A stretch of DNA of 64,000 bases from Catalinimonas alkaloidigena (GTDB lineage: Bacteria > Bacteroidota > Bacteroidia > Cytophagales > Cyclobacteriaceae), in the NCBI RefSeq assembly GCF_029504655.1, contig NZ_JAQFIL010000001.1:4655001-4719000 (forward strand), in the 5' to 3' direction. Positions 18,343 to 27,152 of the stretch are shown here, in pieces; position 1 is the stretch's first letter, and each line of letters starts with the position of its first letter. Under the pieces are notes generated by a model. That model was not told the origin of the DNA, did no database searches, and saw only the letters and a list, made by a program, of their open reading frames with translations. Made by a program: the position numbers and the translations under genes.

Positions 18343-19341
18343 CTACCTCAGCTTCACTTCATTTTCCAGTGGCTTGCCCTCTTCAAAATCCCGTATATTC
18401 TGCAAAGTTGTTTCAGCGATATTTGTCATCGCATCTTCGGTAAAGAAGGCCTGGTGTGAGGTAATCAGCACATTGGGAAAGGTCATGAGGCGCGCTATGT
18501 CATCATCCTGAATGATGTGACCCGATAAATCCTGAAAAAAAAGATTTTCTTCCTGCTCATAAACATCCAGGCCCAGAGAGCCTATCTTACCGTATTTTAA
18601 AGCTTTGATAATGGCTTTGGTATCTACCAGCCCCCCCCTACTCGTGTTGATCAACATCACCTCATCCTTCATAGTGTTAATAGCTTCTTCATCTATCAGG
18701 TGGTAGGAATCTTCTGTAAGCGGACAGTGAAGGGAAAGAACATCTGAAGCTTCCAGTATTTCCTTCAGGGATACATATGTAAGCTTACCTTCCTTTTCAA
18801 ACTGCTCATTGGGATATGGGTCATAAGCCAGTACCTTACAGCCCAGCCCATACATGTTGGAAGCAAAGATCTGTCCTATTTTACCAGTGCCAATTACCCC
18901 TACTGTTCTGCCGTGCAGATCAAAGCCCATAAGGCGGCTTAGAGAAAAGTTTCCGTTACGAACACGTTCGTAGGCAAGATGCGTTTTACGGTTAAGCGTA
19001 AGTATCATCGCAAGTGCGTGTTCTGCCACAGCATAGGGAGAATAGGCAGGCACCCGCACTACCTTGATATCCAGCTCTTCCGCTTTTATAAGGTCAACAT
19101 TATTAAAGCCGGCACAGCGCAATGCAATCAGGCGAATACCCTGCTGATGAAGTTTGTCTAAGGTTTCTCCCTTCACCTGATCATTCACAAATACACAGAC
19201 CGCCTCATAATCGTTGGCCAGAATGGCGGTAGAAGTTTCCAGGCTGGTATCGTAATAGGCAAGTTCATGCTGGTATTGGCGATTGGCCTTATCCATAAAC
19301 TCCTTGTCGTATGACTTCGTACTAAAAAAGGCTACTTTCAT
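18343..19341 (-). CDS. ldhA: D-lactate dehydrogenase (2-hydroxyacid dehydrogenase family)
   Basis: 332 residues, the usual length. NAD-dependent reduction of pyruvate to D-lactate in the cytoplasm. Visible motifs: AVAEHALAM, the Rossmann GVIGTGKIGQIF, HCPLTEDSYHLI, NTSRGGLVDT with the catalytic Arg, LDVYEQEE with the catalytic Glu, and ITSHQAFFTEDA with the catalytic His. The FFQDLSGHIIQDD insert is characteristic of the LdhA branch rather than glycerate dehydrogenases. Gap of two nt to the ACP phosphodiesterase gene upstream on the same strand, so they are cotranscribed. Confidence 0.92.
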   Translation of the reverse strand: MKVAFFSTKSYDKEFMDKANRQYQHELAYYDTSLETSTAILANDYEAVCVFVNDQVKGETLDKLHQQGIRLIALRCAGFNNVDLIKAEELDIKVVRVPAYSPYAVAEHALAMILTLNRKTHLAYERVRNGNFSLSRLMGFDLHGRTVGVIGTGKIGQIFASNMYGLGCKVLAYDPYPNEQFEKEGKLTYVSLKEILEASDVLSLHCPLTEDSYHLIDEEAINTMKDEVMLINTSRGGLVDTKAIIKALKYGKIGSLGLDVYEQEENLFFQDLSGHIIQDDDIARLMTFPNVLITSHQAFFTEDAMTNIAETTLQNIRDFEEGKPLENEVKLR

Positions 19342-19343
19342 AC

Positions 19344-19928
19344 TTATCTGTTATTTAAAAATTCCTCTACGTGTTTACGCAAATCCGGAAAAAAATAGGA
19401 GAAGTCTTCTTCAAATGACACAAAATCTTTTTTTAAATCAAGGGCTGCGTTTTCCAGATTTGATTGAAATTGTGCCCTCTGACTAATCCCTGTTAATGAC
19501 CTGCTGATGCCTTCTATATCCTGATAACTCAAAAGCCAGTCATGCTTTGACATATAAGTAAGTACCTTCTGTGCGGAAGGGGTAAGCACTTCGCGGTGTT
19601 TCTCCAAAACCTGATATACATATTCACTAAATTCTGACAGAGGTACATCAGCGTATTTTGCCCACTGCTTAGCCAGCAGATGATCATAAAACATATCAAT
19701 GGCTACCCCAGCATAATGGCCATATTTATTGCCCAGGCGGTGCTTACTTTGTAAATGGCGGGGATGTTGATCTGTGAAAGAATCTATTTCACGATGCATC
19801 TGAATCCCCCTGGAGATTTCGGGAGAATAATTCTCATACTTATTTCCTTTCACAAAATCTCCCAGGAAATTGCCTACAATCAATGATTCATCTTGCTCAG
19901 AAAGGTAGAAGTGCGCCAGAAAGTTCAT
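19344..19928 (-). CDS. acpH: Acyl carrier protein phosphodiesterase (AcpH/DUF479 family)
   Basis: 194 residues. MNFLAHFYLS at the very start, VGNFLGDFVKG, GIQMHREIDSFTD and GVAIDMFYDHLLA are the metal-binding HD-like motifs of this family. The enzyme removes 4'-phosphopantetheine from holo-ACP, in E. coli at least; the physiological role elsewhere is unclear. Two nt separate it from ldhA downstream. Confidence 0.88.
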   Translation of the reverse strand: MNFLAHFYLSEQDESLIVGNFLGDFVKGNKYENYSPEISRGIQMHREIDSFTDQHPRHLQSKHRLGNKYGHYAGVAIDMFYDHLLAKQWAKYADVPLSEFSEYVYQVLEKHREVLTPSAQKVLTYMSKHDWLLSYQDIEGISRSLTGISQRAQFQSNLENAALDLKKDFVSFEEDFSYFFPDLRKHVEEFLNNR

Positions 19929-20067
19929 GCTAATTTATAACCTGATAAGTAAGGGGGGAGTTACACAAAACATTCACAAAAGGCTACCTTTAATCATTTT
20001 ATTTGTGAAAGTAGTTACGCAAAGTTTAGAAGCGATGGGCAATGTGTAACCACAGTGAGAAAGCCTT

Positions 20068-20370
20068 TTAGATACCTGTCAGCACTTCCATCACTACTCC
20101 CTTTTCCGGTTGGCCAGCCAGCAAGGGCATAGCCTGAGCGATCAACGCTTGCACACCTTCCATATGGAGTGATTGATCATGATCTTCTTTACTATCCCAT
20201 ACTTCAGTAACCCACACACGCTCTTTATCTTGCGCGTCTCTGCTTACCATATAAAGATGACAGCCCTTGGCATCTGAAACCAAAGCTGAAGCTTGTACCA
20301 GAATGTCAGCCAAGCTATCACCCTTTCCTTCTACTGCCTGTAAATTACCGTGAAGCCCGTATTTTTTCAT
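20068..20370 (-). CDS. Antibiotic biosynthesis monooxygenase-type (ABM) protein
   Basis: 100 residues, a complete dimeric alpha/beta barrel ABM domain: KYGLHGNLQAVEGKGDSL, then GCHLYMVSRDAQDKERVWV and TEVWDSKEDHDQSL, ending AMPLLAGQPEKG. Related proteins include YgiN-type quinol monooxygenases; a substrate cannot be assigned. It is 35 nt downstream of the methyltransferase gene in the same direction, so probably one transcript. Confidence 0.85.
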   Translation of the reverse strand: MKKYGLHGNLQAVEGKGDSLADILVQASALVSDAKGCHLYMVSRDAQDKERVWVTEVWDSKEDHDQSLHMEGVQALIAQAMPLLAGQPEKGVVMEVLTGI

Positions 20371-20405
20371 GTTGATGCGTTATGAGTATATGGTTTATAA
20401 TTCAT

Positions 20406-21146
20406 TTACGATTGTGCGACCTTCCATCCTCCAAAAATAGCATGTCCGGCAGTCATCCAATAGACTTCTACATCTTTAAATCCGGCATTTTCCAGCCAAT
20501 TTAGCTGCTCTGAAAGGCCAGAGGGCTGATCAATGGTGTCAGCATCAGGATGCTTGAAGTAATTCCATTTTTCATCTACAAACTCCTGATAAGCTTCTAA
20601 ATTTCCTGCTTCTTCAGTAGTCTCTCTCACCCACTGCTCCCAGAGAGACGCGGCTACCTGATGGCCTTTCTGTGTGACAGGTCGTATAATGTCAGCAATG
20701 AGTAAAGCCCCTCCCGGATGTAAGCGCTCTTGTAAATCCTGAAATAGTTGCTGTTTTTGTTGCGCATTAAGATGATGTACTGCCAATGAGGATACAAAAG
20801 CATCTGCCGGCCCTATAGATGCTCTCCAATTGGTCTCGGCCAGATTAAATGCGTAGGCAGAAAATCGTGGAGAGAAATTTTTCAGCTTACTTCTGGCTTC
20901 TGACAGCATCTCATCGGATAAATCATAGCCATGTACTTCTGCTTCAGGAAATTTTTCAAGGATATTTTTGCTTAAAAACCCTGCCCCGCAACACAGATCT
21001 ACCACCAGCTGTAAAGATGGAACGGCATCCAGCAGCTGACAGATAATATCAGCCTGCTGCTGTCGGTGAGGAACAAAGAAGTCGCTGTAGTCAATAAACT
21101 TCCGGGAGTCCTGTTCCGACCACTTATCTTTTTGAGGTGAGTCCAT
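20406..21146 (-). CDS. Class I SAM-dependent methyltransferase
   Basis: 246 residues. Motif I is VVDLCCGAGFLS (near 47), with the acidic residue of the SAM site in VHGYDLSDEM, DAFVSSLAVHHL as motif IV-like region and LHPGGALLIADII as post-II. An ordinary small-molecule methyltransferase of the Methyltransf_25/11 type. Substrate not predictable. Transcribed with the ABM protein. Confidence 0.85.
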   Translation of the reverse strand: MDSPQKDKWSEQDSRKFIDYSDFFVPHRQQQADIICQLLDAVPSLQLVVDLCCGAGFLSKNILEKFPEAEVHGYDLSDEMLSEARSKLKNFSPRFSAYAFNLAETNWRASIGPADAFVSSLAVHHLNAQQKQQLFQDLQERLHPGGALLIADIIRPVTQKGHQVAASLWEQWVRETTEEAGNLEAYQEFVDEKWNYFKHPDADTIDQPSGLSEQLNWLENAGFKDVEVYWMTAGHAIFGGWKVAQS

Positions 21147-21238
21147 GGGGAGAATGCTATGGTTTCAAAGCAAGAAAGAAGCGGCTCAATAAAATTATAA
21201 CAGCTTCAATCAAGATGATATAAATCGTTCCGGTCAAA

Positions 21239-21820
21239 TTACAATTCTTTGTCATCGTACTGAACATCGGTAAATTCACCATCTCTCACTTCATAAACAT
21301 TCTTGGTATCCTCATCAATAGCATCGTATGAGAAAGTACCTGAAATCAGCTTTGCCTCACGGTCTATTTTGGTAATGGTCAGTATATTGGTCTCTGCCAT
21401 TTCCGTTTCAGCTTTAAAATCTACTGTATTATTATCATCCAGGGTATAATAGCCAATCATCAACTTTTCACTGTCATCACCGACAAAGGTATCACCTTCA
21501 CTAAGGCTGGAAAAATCACTGGAGATTATGCCTAGCACCAATGCATAATTTACACCATCATTGATCCTTGCTCCTCCAATTGCCAGGTTATAAGAACCAT
21601 TACCGAGTGGGCTTAATACAGAAGTTACAAAAACACCGCTTGCTGAAAATTCATTTCCATTTATGGTGGCTGTTATTGAGGCTATGCCATTTTGGGACAG
21701 ATTATCTTCAATATCTTCTAATATGTCTTTTGCTACATCATCTTCATCATCATTGCTGCATGCGGCCAGGAAAGTTAGACATACAAAAAAGAATAAGAGC
21801 GCGCTTGGATTTTTTTTCAT
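21239..21820 (-). CDS. Lipoprotein of unknown function (DUF6252-like)
   Basis: Start chosen at the ATG at 21820 (MKKNPSALLFFF), giving a clean lipoprotein signal with lipobox LAAC, Cys 21; the upstream ATG at 21850 adds ten residues that do not fit. After Cys comes an acidic linker (SNDDEDD), placing the domain away from the membrane. The rest is beta-rich (ASITATINGNEFSASGV, TFVGDDSEKLMIGYYTLDD, ISGTFSYDA), as in DUF6252-like Bacteroidota lipoproteins. Function unknown. Confidence 0.75.
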   Translation of the reverse strand: MKKNPSALLFFFVCLTFLAACSNDDEDDVAKDILEDIEDNLSQNGIASITATINGNEFSASGVFVTSVLSPLGNGSYNLAIGGARINDGVNYALVLGIISSDFSSLSEGDTFVGDDSEKLMIGYYTLDDNNTVDFKAETEMAETNILTITKIDREAKLISGTFSYDAIDEDTKNVYEVRDGEFTDVQYDDKEL

Positions 21821-21997
21821 TGGGGTCAGATTATTTAAGGTTGATGACAATAAACTTAGCGGTTAAAGTATTTAAAAGCCACATGTACATTGAATAATTG
21901 TCTTTTTATCAAAAGAGGCCTGAAAAGATGATGAAAAATTACGATCTGCTATCAAACTGTAATAATCTATTACAGTTCTCAATAAAAACTAAAGGCT

Positions 21998-22480
21998 ATG
22001 AACAACCCAATAGATCAACAATTGCGAGAGCAACTGGTCCGGCATCTGCAAGGTGGACAGGCTTTCCTGCCAGTTGAGCATTTGCTAAAAGAGATCTCAT
22101 TTGATCAGCTGGGTATCGTACCGGAGGGTATACCTTATTCTTTTTATCAACAGTTCTATCACATGAGGATCGCCCAGTACGACATACTGGAGTTTTCCCG
22201 AAATCCAGACTATGTGGCACCTGACTGGCCGGATGACTATTGGCCTGAGCAATCAGCTCCGGCTGATGAGCAGGAATGGAAGCAATTGGTTGACCATTAT
22301 TTTGAAGAAAGACAGCAGCTTTGTGAACTCGTTTCAGACCCAAAGAATGATCTGTTCGCCCCATTCCCGCATGGCTCAGGACAAACTTTACTGAGAGAAG
22401 CCATACTGGTCGTGGAACATTCTGCTTATCATAGCGGACAGCTGCTGCTTATCTTAAGACTTTTGGGATTGCATGAATAA
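21998..22480 (+). CDS. DinB-family protein
   Basis: 160 residues. Four-helix DinB/YfiT type: His in YQQFYHMRIAQYDIL and in AILVVEHSAYHSGQLLLI supply the three metal-binding histidines. Family members are metal-dependent hydrolases or thiol S-transferases. Stand-alone gene. Confidence 0.85.
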   Translation: MNNPIDQQLREQLVRHLQGGQAFLPVEHLLKEISFDQLGIVPEGIPYSFYQQFYHMRIAQYDILEFSRNPDYVAPDWPDDYWPEQSAPADEQEWKQLVDHYFEERQQLCELVSDPKNDLFAPFPHGSGQTLLREAILVVEHSAYHSGQLLLILRLLGLHE

Positions 22481-22565
22481 TAAGTATGCCACTACCTGTG
22501 CTGAAATTTGCAGATGTCTGGAAAACACAGCTATTTTAGGAAGCTAACCAACCCAATGACCAGCC

Positions 22566-23552
22566 ATGAAAGAGTTTATGTGCCTTGCCTGTTTTTTTAC
22601 GCTGACAATTCACGCTTTTGCTCAGACCGATTACCCCGAAGCTGAGTTACAAAACGATCAGCTTGAACTTGATGTTTATCTGCCCGATGCGCAGCAGGGC
22701 TACTACCGCGGCACGCGCTTTGACTGGTCAGGAGTAATCAACAGTCTGCGATATAAGGGGCATGAATACTTTGGTCCCTGGCGTGAGCACGATCCGCTTG
22801 TCCACGATGCCATCACCGGACCGGTAGAAGCCTTTACGCCCATAGGTTTTGAAGAAGCCGAAGCGGGTGAGCCTTTCCTGGTCATAGGAGTAGGTACGCT
22901 ACGCAAGCCCGATGCAGAAGCTTATCAGTTTCACAAAACCTACGACATTATCAATTCGGGTAAGTGGAAAGTAAAGAAGAATGCTGATCGCATCGTGTTT
23001 ACGCAAGCACTCAGCACTAAGGAAGGCTATGCTTACGAATATACCAAGACGCTGAGGCTGGTTCCCGGAGCACCTAAATTCCTGCTGGAACACAGCCTGA
23101 AAAACACCGGTAAACTTCCTATTGAAACTACGGTTTATAACCATAATTTTTTTACAATAGACGAAGAGCCCACCGGGCCAAATATTGTGACCAAGTTTCC
23201 TTATCCCATTAGCGCTGAGGGCCGGGGATTTGGAGAACTCATTACTGTGCAAGGCGATAAATTGGTCTACACCCAAAAGCTGCAAAAAGGAGAAAATGTG
23301 TATACGCCAGGTATAGAAGGCTTCAGTGAGCATCCAGAAGATTACCACATCAGCATAGAAAACAAAAGGACAGGTGCAGGCGTAAATATCACCTCCGATC
23401 AGTCCTTGCTGAAGCTGGTCTACTGGGCCTCTGTCAACACAGCTTGCCCTGAGCCTTATATCACCATAGACGCCCAGCCCGGAGAGACTTTTGGATGGAC
23501 GATTACCTACGAATTTTATACTTTTGAGCCGGCTACCAGCGGGCGAGAGTAA
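22566..23552 (+). CDS. Secreted mutarotase-like (galactose mutarotase fold) protein
   Basis: 328 residues with a signal peptide ending near HAFAQT. Body is all-beta: YRGTRFDWSGVINSLRYKG, the repeated LRLVPGAPKFLLEHSLKNTG, and TVYNHNFFTIDEEPTGPNI (putative active-site His) resemble the aldose 1-epimerase superfamily. The C-terminal EPYITIDAQPGETFGWTITYEFY is also of that fold. Proteins of this kind are often found near pectin or uronate genes in Bacteroidota. Here it converges with a GH28 polygalacturonase pseudogene (91 nt apart), in line with such a role. Annotation at fold level only. Confidence 0.6.
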   Translation: MKEFMCLACFFTLTIHAFAQTDYPEAELQNDQLELDVYLPDAQQGYYRGTRFDWSGVINSLRYKGHEYFGPWREHDPLVHDAITGPVEAFTPIGFEEAEAGEPFLVIGVGTLRKPDAEAYQFHKTYDIINSGKWKVKKNADRIVFTQALSTKEGYAYEYTKTLRLVPGAPKFLLEHSLKNTGKLPIETTVYNHNFFTIDEEPTGPNIVTKFPYPISAEGRGFGELITVQGDKLVYTQKLQKGENVYTPGIEGFSEHPEDYHISIENKRTGAGVNITSDQSLLKLVYWASVNTACPEPYITIDAQPGETFGWTITYEFYTFEPATSGRE

Positions 23553-23643
23553 TACGCTTTTGTACTGCTCAAACGTATTAATGTCTAACAAGCAACTCCT
23601 TTATCTCAGCAGAAAGCAGTGTTAAGCTTTAGACTCCCAAAAT

Positions 23644-24972
23644 CTATTCAATAAGCTCATCATTCACTTTTACATTGACCATCGTCAGGTCCTGGATCAG
23701 ACTTTTGTCGTAGGCAGCGTTTTCGGCTTCAATGTCCAGGTTCTTAAATGTAAAGTCAGAAAGCTTATCATATTCTGTGGTGGCAATGTCAAAAAACACT
23801 GCACAATCCAGATCAATGTTTCTCATGGTGATATTTTCAGAATAAGAGAGAGGCACTTCTTTACGGCCTTTTAAATCAAAAAACTGTGTCCAGGGCTTTA
23901 CATAGATCATGCTGTAGGCCTGTCCTTTGATATTTTCTACCGTAATATATTCGTACTTCTGTGGTGTATCGGGCCTCATTTTCAGCCAAAGCAACCTTCT
24001 GGCTTCATTGACATAGCAATTGCGCATCAATATATTTCTGTTATGAATAGATTCACTGCCGCAGGTTAAGGTAGAATGGCAAAAGCCAAACTCACAGTCT
24101 TCAATAATGATATTGGTATTTTCTCCATTGTCAGCAGCGGTATCTGCCCAGGGACCTTTTCCACCCTTCAATGCAATTGCATCGTCATTGACAGACATAT
24201 AGCAGCCTTTGATCAGTACATTGGAGCATACGTCCAGGTCAATGGCATCGGTACTGGGTGCTTTGACCGGCGCGTGAGGCGAGTAGATGTGCAAGTCCAG
24301 AATCTTTACATTATTACACTGATAATAGTGACTGGTCCAGAAGCCTGAATTATGTAATTTGACATCCTGCACCTGCACATTGTCGCTATTCTAGATAAAG
24401 ACCAGACGAGGGCGGGAGACTTCCAGATTAGTACATTCAGGATCTTCTTCACGCCTTTGCCAGAAGGCTTTCCAGTATTTCAGACCGTTACCATCTATGG
24501 TACCTTTGCCTGAGATCGTAAAACCATCAACACCATAGGCATTTACCAGGGCCGGGAAGTACTCCAGGCTCTGCCCTTCCATCCGGGAAGGCATTTTCGG
24601 ATAGTCGGCTATGTTGTCTGAGCCTTTCAGGACCGCTCCTTCTGATATATGCAGATGGGTATTGGGCTTGAAAAACAAAGCACCACTCAAAAAAGTACCT
24701 TGGGGTATGATCACTACTCCACCCCCATTGCTGTGGGCCTCATCTATAACCATTTGAATCATTGCTGTCTGGAGTACTGTACTATCGTTCCTGACTCCAT
24801 AGTCGGTAATGATATAGGGAGTGCCAAGTTCCTCTAGCGTAACTTTGGTTGAACTCAGAAACCACTCAGGAATCACAGTACCATCGGGGAAAAGCTGTTT
24901 CTGATTTTCTTGTGATAAGGCTGATTGAGAGAGCCAGCAGATACAGCTAAGGAGTAATAATACGTATTTCAT
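23644..24972 (-). pseudogene. Polygalacturonase (GH28), broken by one in-frame TAG
   Basis: Two reading frames of the same phase, 24972-24391 and 24390-23644, are separated by a single TAG at 24391-24393 (codon 194) in ...PRLVFI-stop-NSDNVQVQDV. A 442-residue GH28 product would result if this codon were sense. The signal peptide (MKYVLLLLSCICWLSQSALS) and the right-handed beta-helix are otherwise intact. Family motifs are kept: STD at about 240-242, NDDAIALK at about 262, the His of CHSTLTCGSES near 299 and LKMR near 332. It would hydrolyse polygalacturonate outside the cell. CAG to TAG (Gln) is the simplest change, though TAC or TAT is also possible. No frameshift elsewhere, so it is either a fresh nonsense mutation, readthrough or a sequence error. 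Confidence 0.85.
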
Positions 24973-25102
24973 TTTTTAGCTTAATTGTGCATTATGTAAG
25001 GCGTGAATATACAATTAATTTATTCTCTGCTGAAGGATTTTAATATGAAGAAGGTCTATCTGTTAGCTAAGGCTATGATAAGTTTTTATCTACAATCACT
25101 CA

Positions 25103-25816
25103 TCACTTAGGCGTTGATACTTCTGTCTTTTCTTTAACTTTCACGCCTTTAACCAGCAACCAGACCATAAACACCAACTCTCCAAAGAAGGTAAACATCA
25201 GATAAGAAGTATTGAGGTCGGGTAGAAAAAATGCCCTGAGAGTATCCAGAAAGTAACCTAGACCCGCAAGTAGCAGCAAAATCCCATAAATTTTGGGCAC
25301 ATAATCTGCCTTAAACACCAGATAGCCCAGCAGTATCAAGTAAATACCAAAAACCATCAGTGCGAAGCTCCACTCCATCCTGAATGCACTGACAAACAAT
25401 GAGATACTTTGATCTAATTGCGTAGGCATGATCATATTTGCCTGTTCATTCAGCGCTACGTAATTTAATACCTTGATCAGATTGATCAGCGCTATTAAGT
25501 ACATAGCCGTATAGATCAACCTGAACCAGGCAGTAAGCAATGACAGGCTTTTATGTACAGGCTTGAGAAAAATATAGAGCGCCCAGGCTACCACTACATC
25601 ACTGATCAGCGTTAATAGGTGAAGAAAGATGCCGGTTGTGAACAACCCTTTATGATTAATGATGTTACTACTTGTCTCCGCCGGGTCTTCACTTATGAGC
25701 TTTTGGAAGATATAAAACTCCGAGACCGGAGCGGCAAACACCATTATAAGTAAGCCCAGGCCAGCAATCAAAGCTGAACGGCCTAATGAGATTTCCTTAT
25801 TAGTTATTGTATTCAT
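25103..25816 (-). CDS. DUF4386 family membrane protein
   Basis: 237 residues with about six transmembrane helices; the N-terminal SALIAGLGLLIMVFAAPVSEF and the loop MEWSFALMVFGIYLILLGYL match the DUF4386 pattern I recall. The middle contains WFRLIYTAMYLIALINL. Function unknown; inner membrane. Single gene. Confidence 0.75.
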   Translation of the reverse strand: MNTITNKEISLGRSALIAGLGLLIMVFAAPVSEFYIFQKLISEDPAETSSNIINHKGLFTTGIFLHLLTLISDVVVAWALYIFLKPVHKSLSLLTAWFRLIYTAMYLIALINLIKVLNYVALNEQANMIMPTQLDQSISLFVSAFRMEWSFALMVFGIYLILLGYLVFKADYVPKIYGILLLLAGLGYFLDTLRAFFLPDLNTSYLMFTFFGELVFMVWLLVKGVKVKEKTEVSTPK

Positions 25817-26257
25817 CTACTGTAAATGTTAGTTTTCTTATTGTCTGAGAGGATTTCCAGCACATAATTAAATATGCGGAAAAAGCTGATATGAATGAAA
25901 TGCCTGAAAATATTTATCAAAAAAGTAGATAGTAATGCAAAAATTGTATTAGATAATTAAATGTTTCGTGACTATGCAAAGGGAACTCAAATTTTGCGTG
26001 TACGTACACTTGATTGCGTTTTAGTCGTTGATAGTTCAACCAAATTGACTAATCAAGCTATTTGGTATTAAGTAAGTTGACACTATTATTTTAAATCATT
26101 GCTTTGTAGCAAGATACTCGCTTCAGTTTCTAACTGAAGTGGCCAAATGAAGCAAAGTCGTAGACTTTGCCTTCATTCATGATTTCAGTCTTGAAGACTG
26201 AAACCAGTTTTAGTTTAATGTAAATAAGTCTTCATACTTATCATTAATATACTTTCA
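25817..26257. other. Intergenic region with hairpin cluster
   Basis: About 440 nt, A+T-rich on its right part. Three adjacent hairpins at 26121-26203 are described separately; no ORF or RNA gene recognised. Confidence 0.5.
26121..26203. repeat. Cluster of three adjacent short palindromes
   Basis: CTTCAGTT/AACTGAAG at 26121-26139 (8 bp, loop TCT); GCAAAGTC/GACTTTGC around GTA at 26152-26170, extended by GAAG and CTTC with one bulge; and TTTCAGTCTT-G-AAGACTGAAA at 26183-26203 (10 bp perfect). No T-tract. The three share CTTCAGT/TTTCAGT-like and CTTTGC-like words, so they may be a mosaic dispersed repeat. Confidence 0.7.
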
Positions 26258-26551
26258 TTAAGTCTCCTTCAGTTTGTTGGAGACTTTCTTAATTTCATGG
26301 GTTAGGATATTATACTTATCCAGATGAGCTTCAAATAAATCTTCTAAAGAGTCAAGCCTAGTTACGAATTGCCTGGGAGAAACAGCCTTGAAGGCAGGAA
26401 AATCCGAGTAAACAAAACCTGAAACGGCAGGAGCAAAAGCCTCAAGTTCTGCAAAATATCGCTCTTCAGCTGTGCTACTGGACTCTTCGCTTTGTGCCCC
26501 CCAGATTTGCGTGATCAGCACTAAAATGAGCAGCAATAGATGTCTTGTCAT
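26258..26551 (-). CDS. Small secreted protein of unknown function
   Basis: 97 residues, signal peptide MTRHLLLLILVLITQIWGA, mature helical part (EERYFAELEAFAP, LDSLEDLFEAHLDKYNILTHEIKKV). No recognised family. Neither neighbour suggests a role; it borders an IS481 remnant. The leader is convincing, the rest is not diagnostic, so coding is moderately supported. Confidence 0.45.
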   Translation of the reverse strand: MTRHLLLLILVLITQIWGAQSEESSSTAEERYFAELEAFAPAVSGFVYSDFPAFKAVSPRQFVTRLDSLEDLFEAHLDKYNILTHEIKKVSNKLKET

Positions 26552-26643
26552 TTTCTATTTAAGTTACACACTGCATTATCAATTAGAATTGAAGATATGG
26601 TGTTCGTTAAGATACATCCTTTACACAAGTTATAGATTAAGGT

Positions 26644-27080
26644 TTACACTAGATTCGTTTCAAGCCTTACTGATTGTTCTTTAGTTCTTAATTCATTTTC
26701 ATTAAAGTATCCTAAAAATACATTTCTGTAAAACACACGCCAAATTCCGTTGCCCATCTCCAAAGCTCCGATGTATTTTCCTTGCAATGATGCGGATACA
26801 TACACCCAGTTGTAAGAGCCCCATCGTACAGAGCCGTTCCTGCTTACTTTCAAGACTTTCAGTTCTGAGTCGTAATCAAAGTTGGAGATTCTTTCCGGAA
26901 AAGGACGCGTAGAAAATTCATGCACGGAAGCAGGCGTTTGCATCTCCAAAGCTTCGTGGGGTCTTACATGATTATACTCCTTTACAAAACAATTTAAACG
27001 TCTTTGCTGTGCTCTTAAATCATAAGCTGAAGGATTGGTCCAAGTCCCTGTATTATTTCTTATCGTTCCCTTTTTCTGGA
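26644..27080 (-). pseudogene. IS481-family transposase C-terminal remnant
   Basis: The minus-strand frame reads GTWTNPSAYDLRAQQRRLN, then CFVKEYNHVRPHEALEMQTPA, then SVHEFSTRPFPER and a trailing beta-rich region to a stop at 26644. RPHEAL and TPA are the hallmarks of the IS481 integrase C-terminus. Reading upstream, the frame stops (TAA) before about 27075, and the catalytic DDE core is missing. No terminal inverted repeats could be paired to the ends, so it is a 5'-truncated relic. Only the part after the internal ATG at 26949 remains as an ORF. Confidence 0.75.
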
Positions 27081-27105
27081 CATGTTATTTGTTGTTTTGT
27101 ACTTA

Positions 27106-27149
27106 TAGTCTGACAACCCAAGAACTGTGAATCCTGACTTGTCAGACTA
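27106..27149. repeat. 11-bp inverted repeat downstream of the beta-barrel-like gene
   Basis: TAGTCTGACAA (27106-27116) and TTGTCAGACTA (27139-27149) are perfect inverted repeats with a 22-nt spacer. They lie three nt beyond the stop of the minus-strand gene ending at 27153. No T-run follows, so terminator or mobile-element end are both possible. Confidence 0.5.
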
Positions 27150-27152
27150 AGT

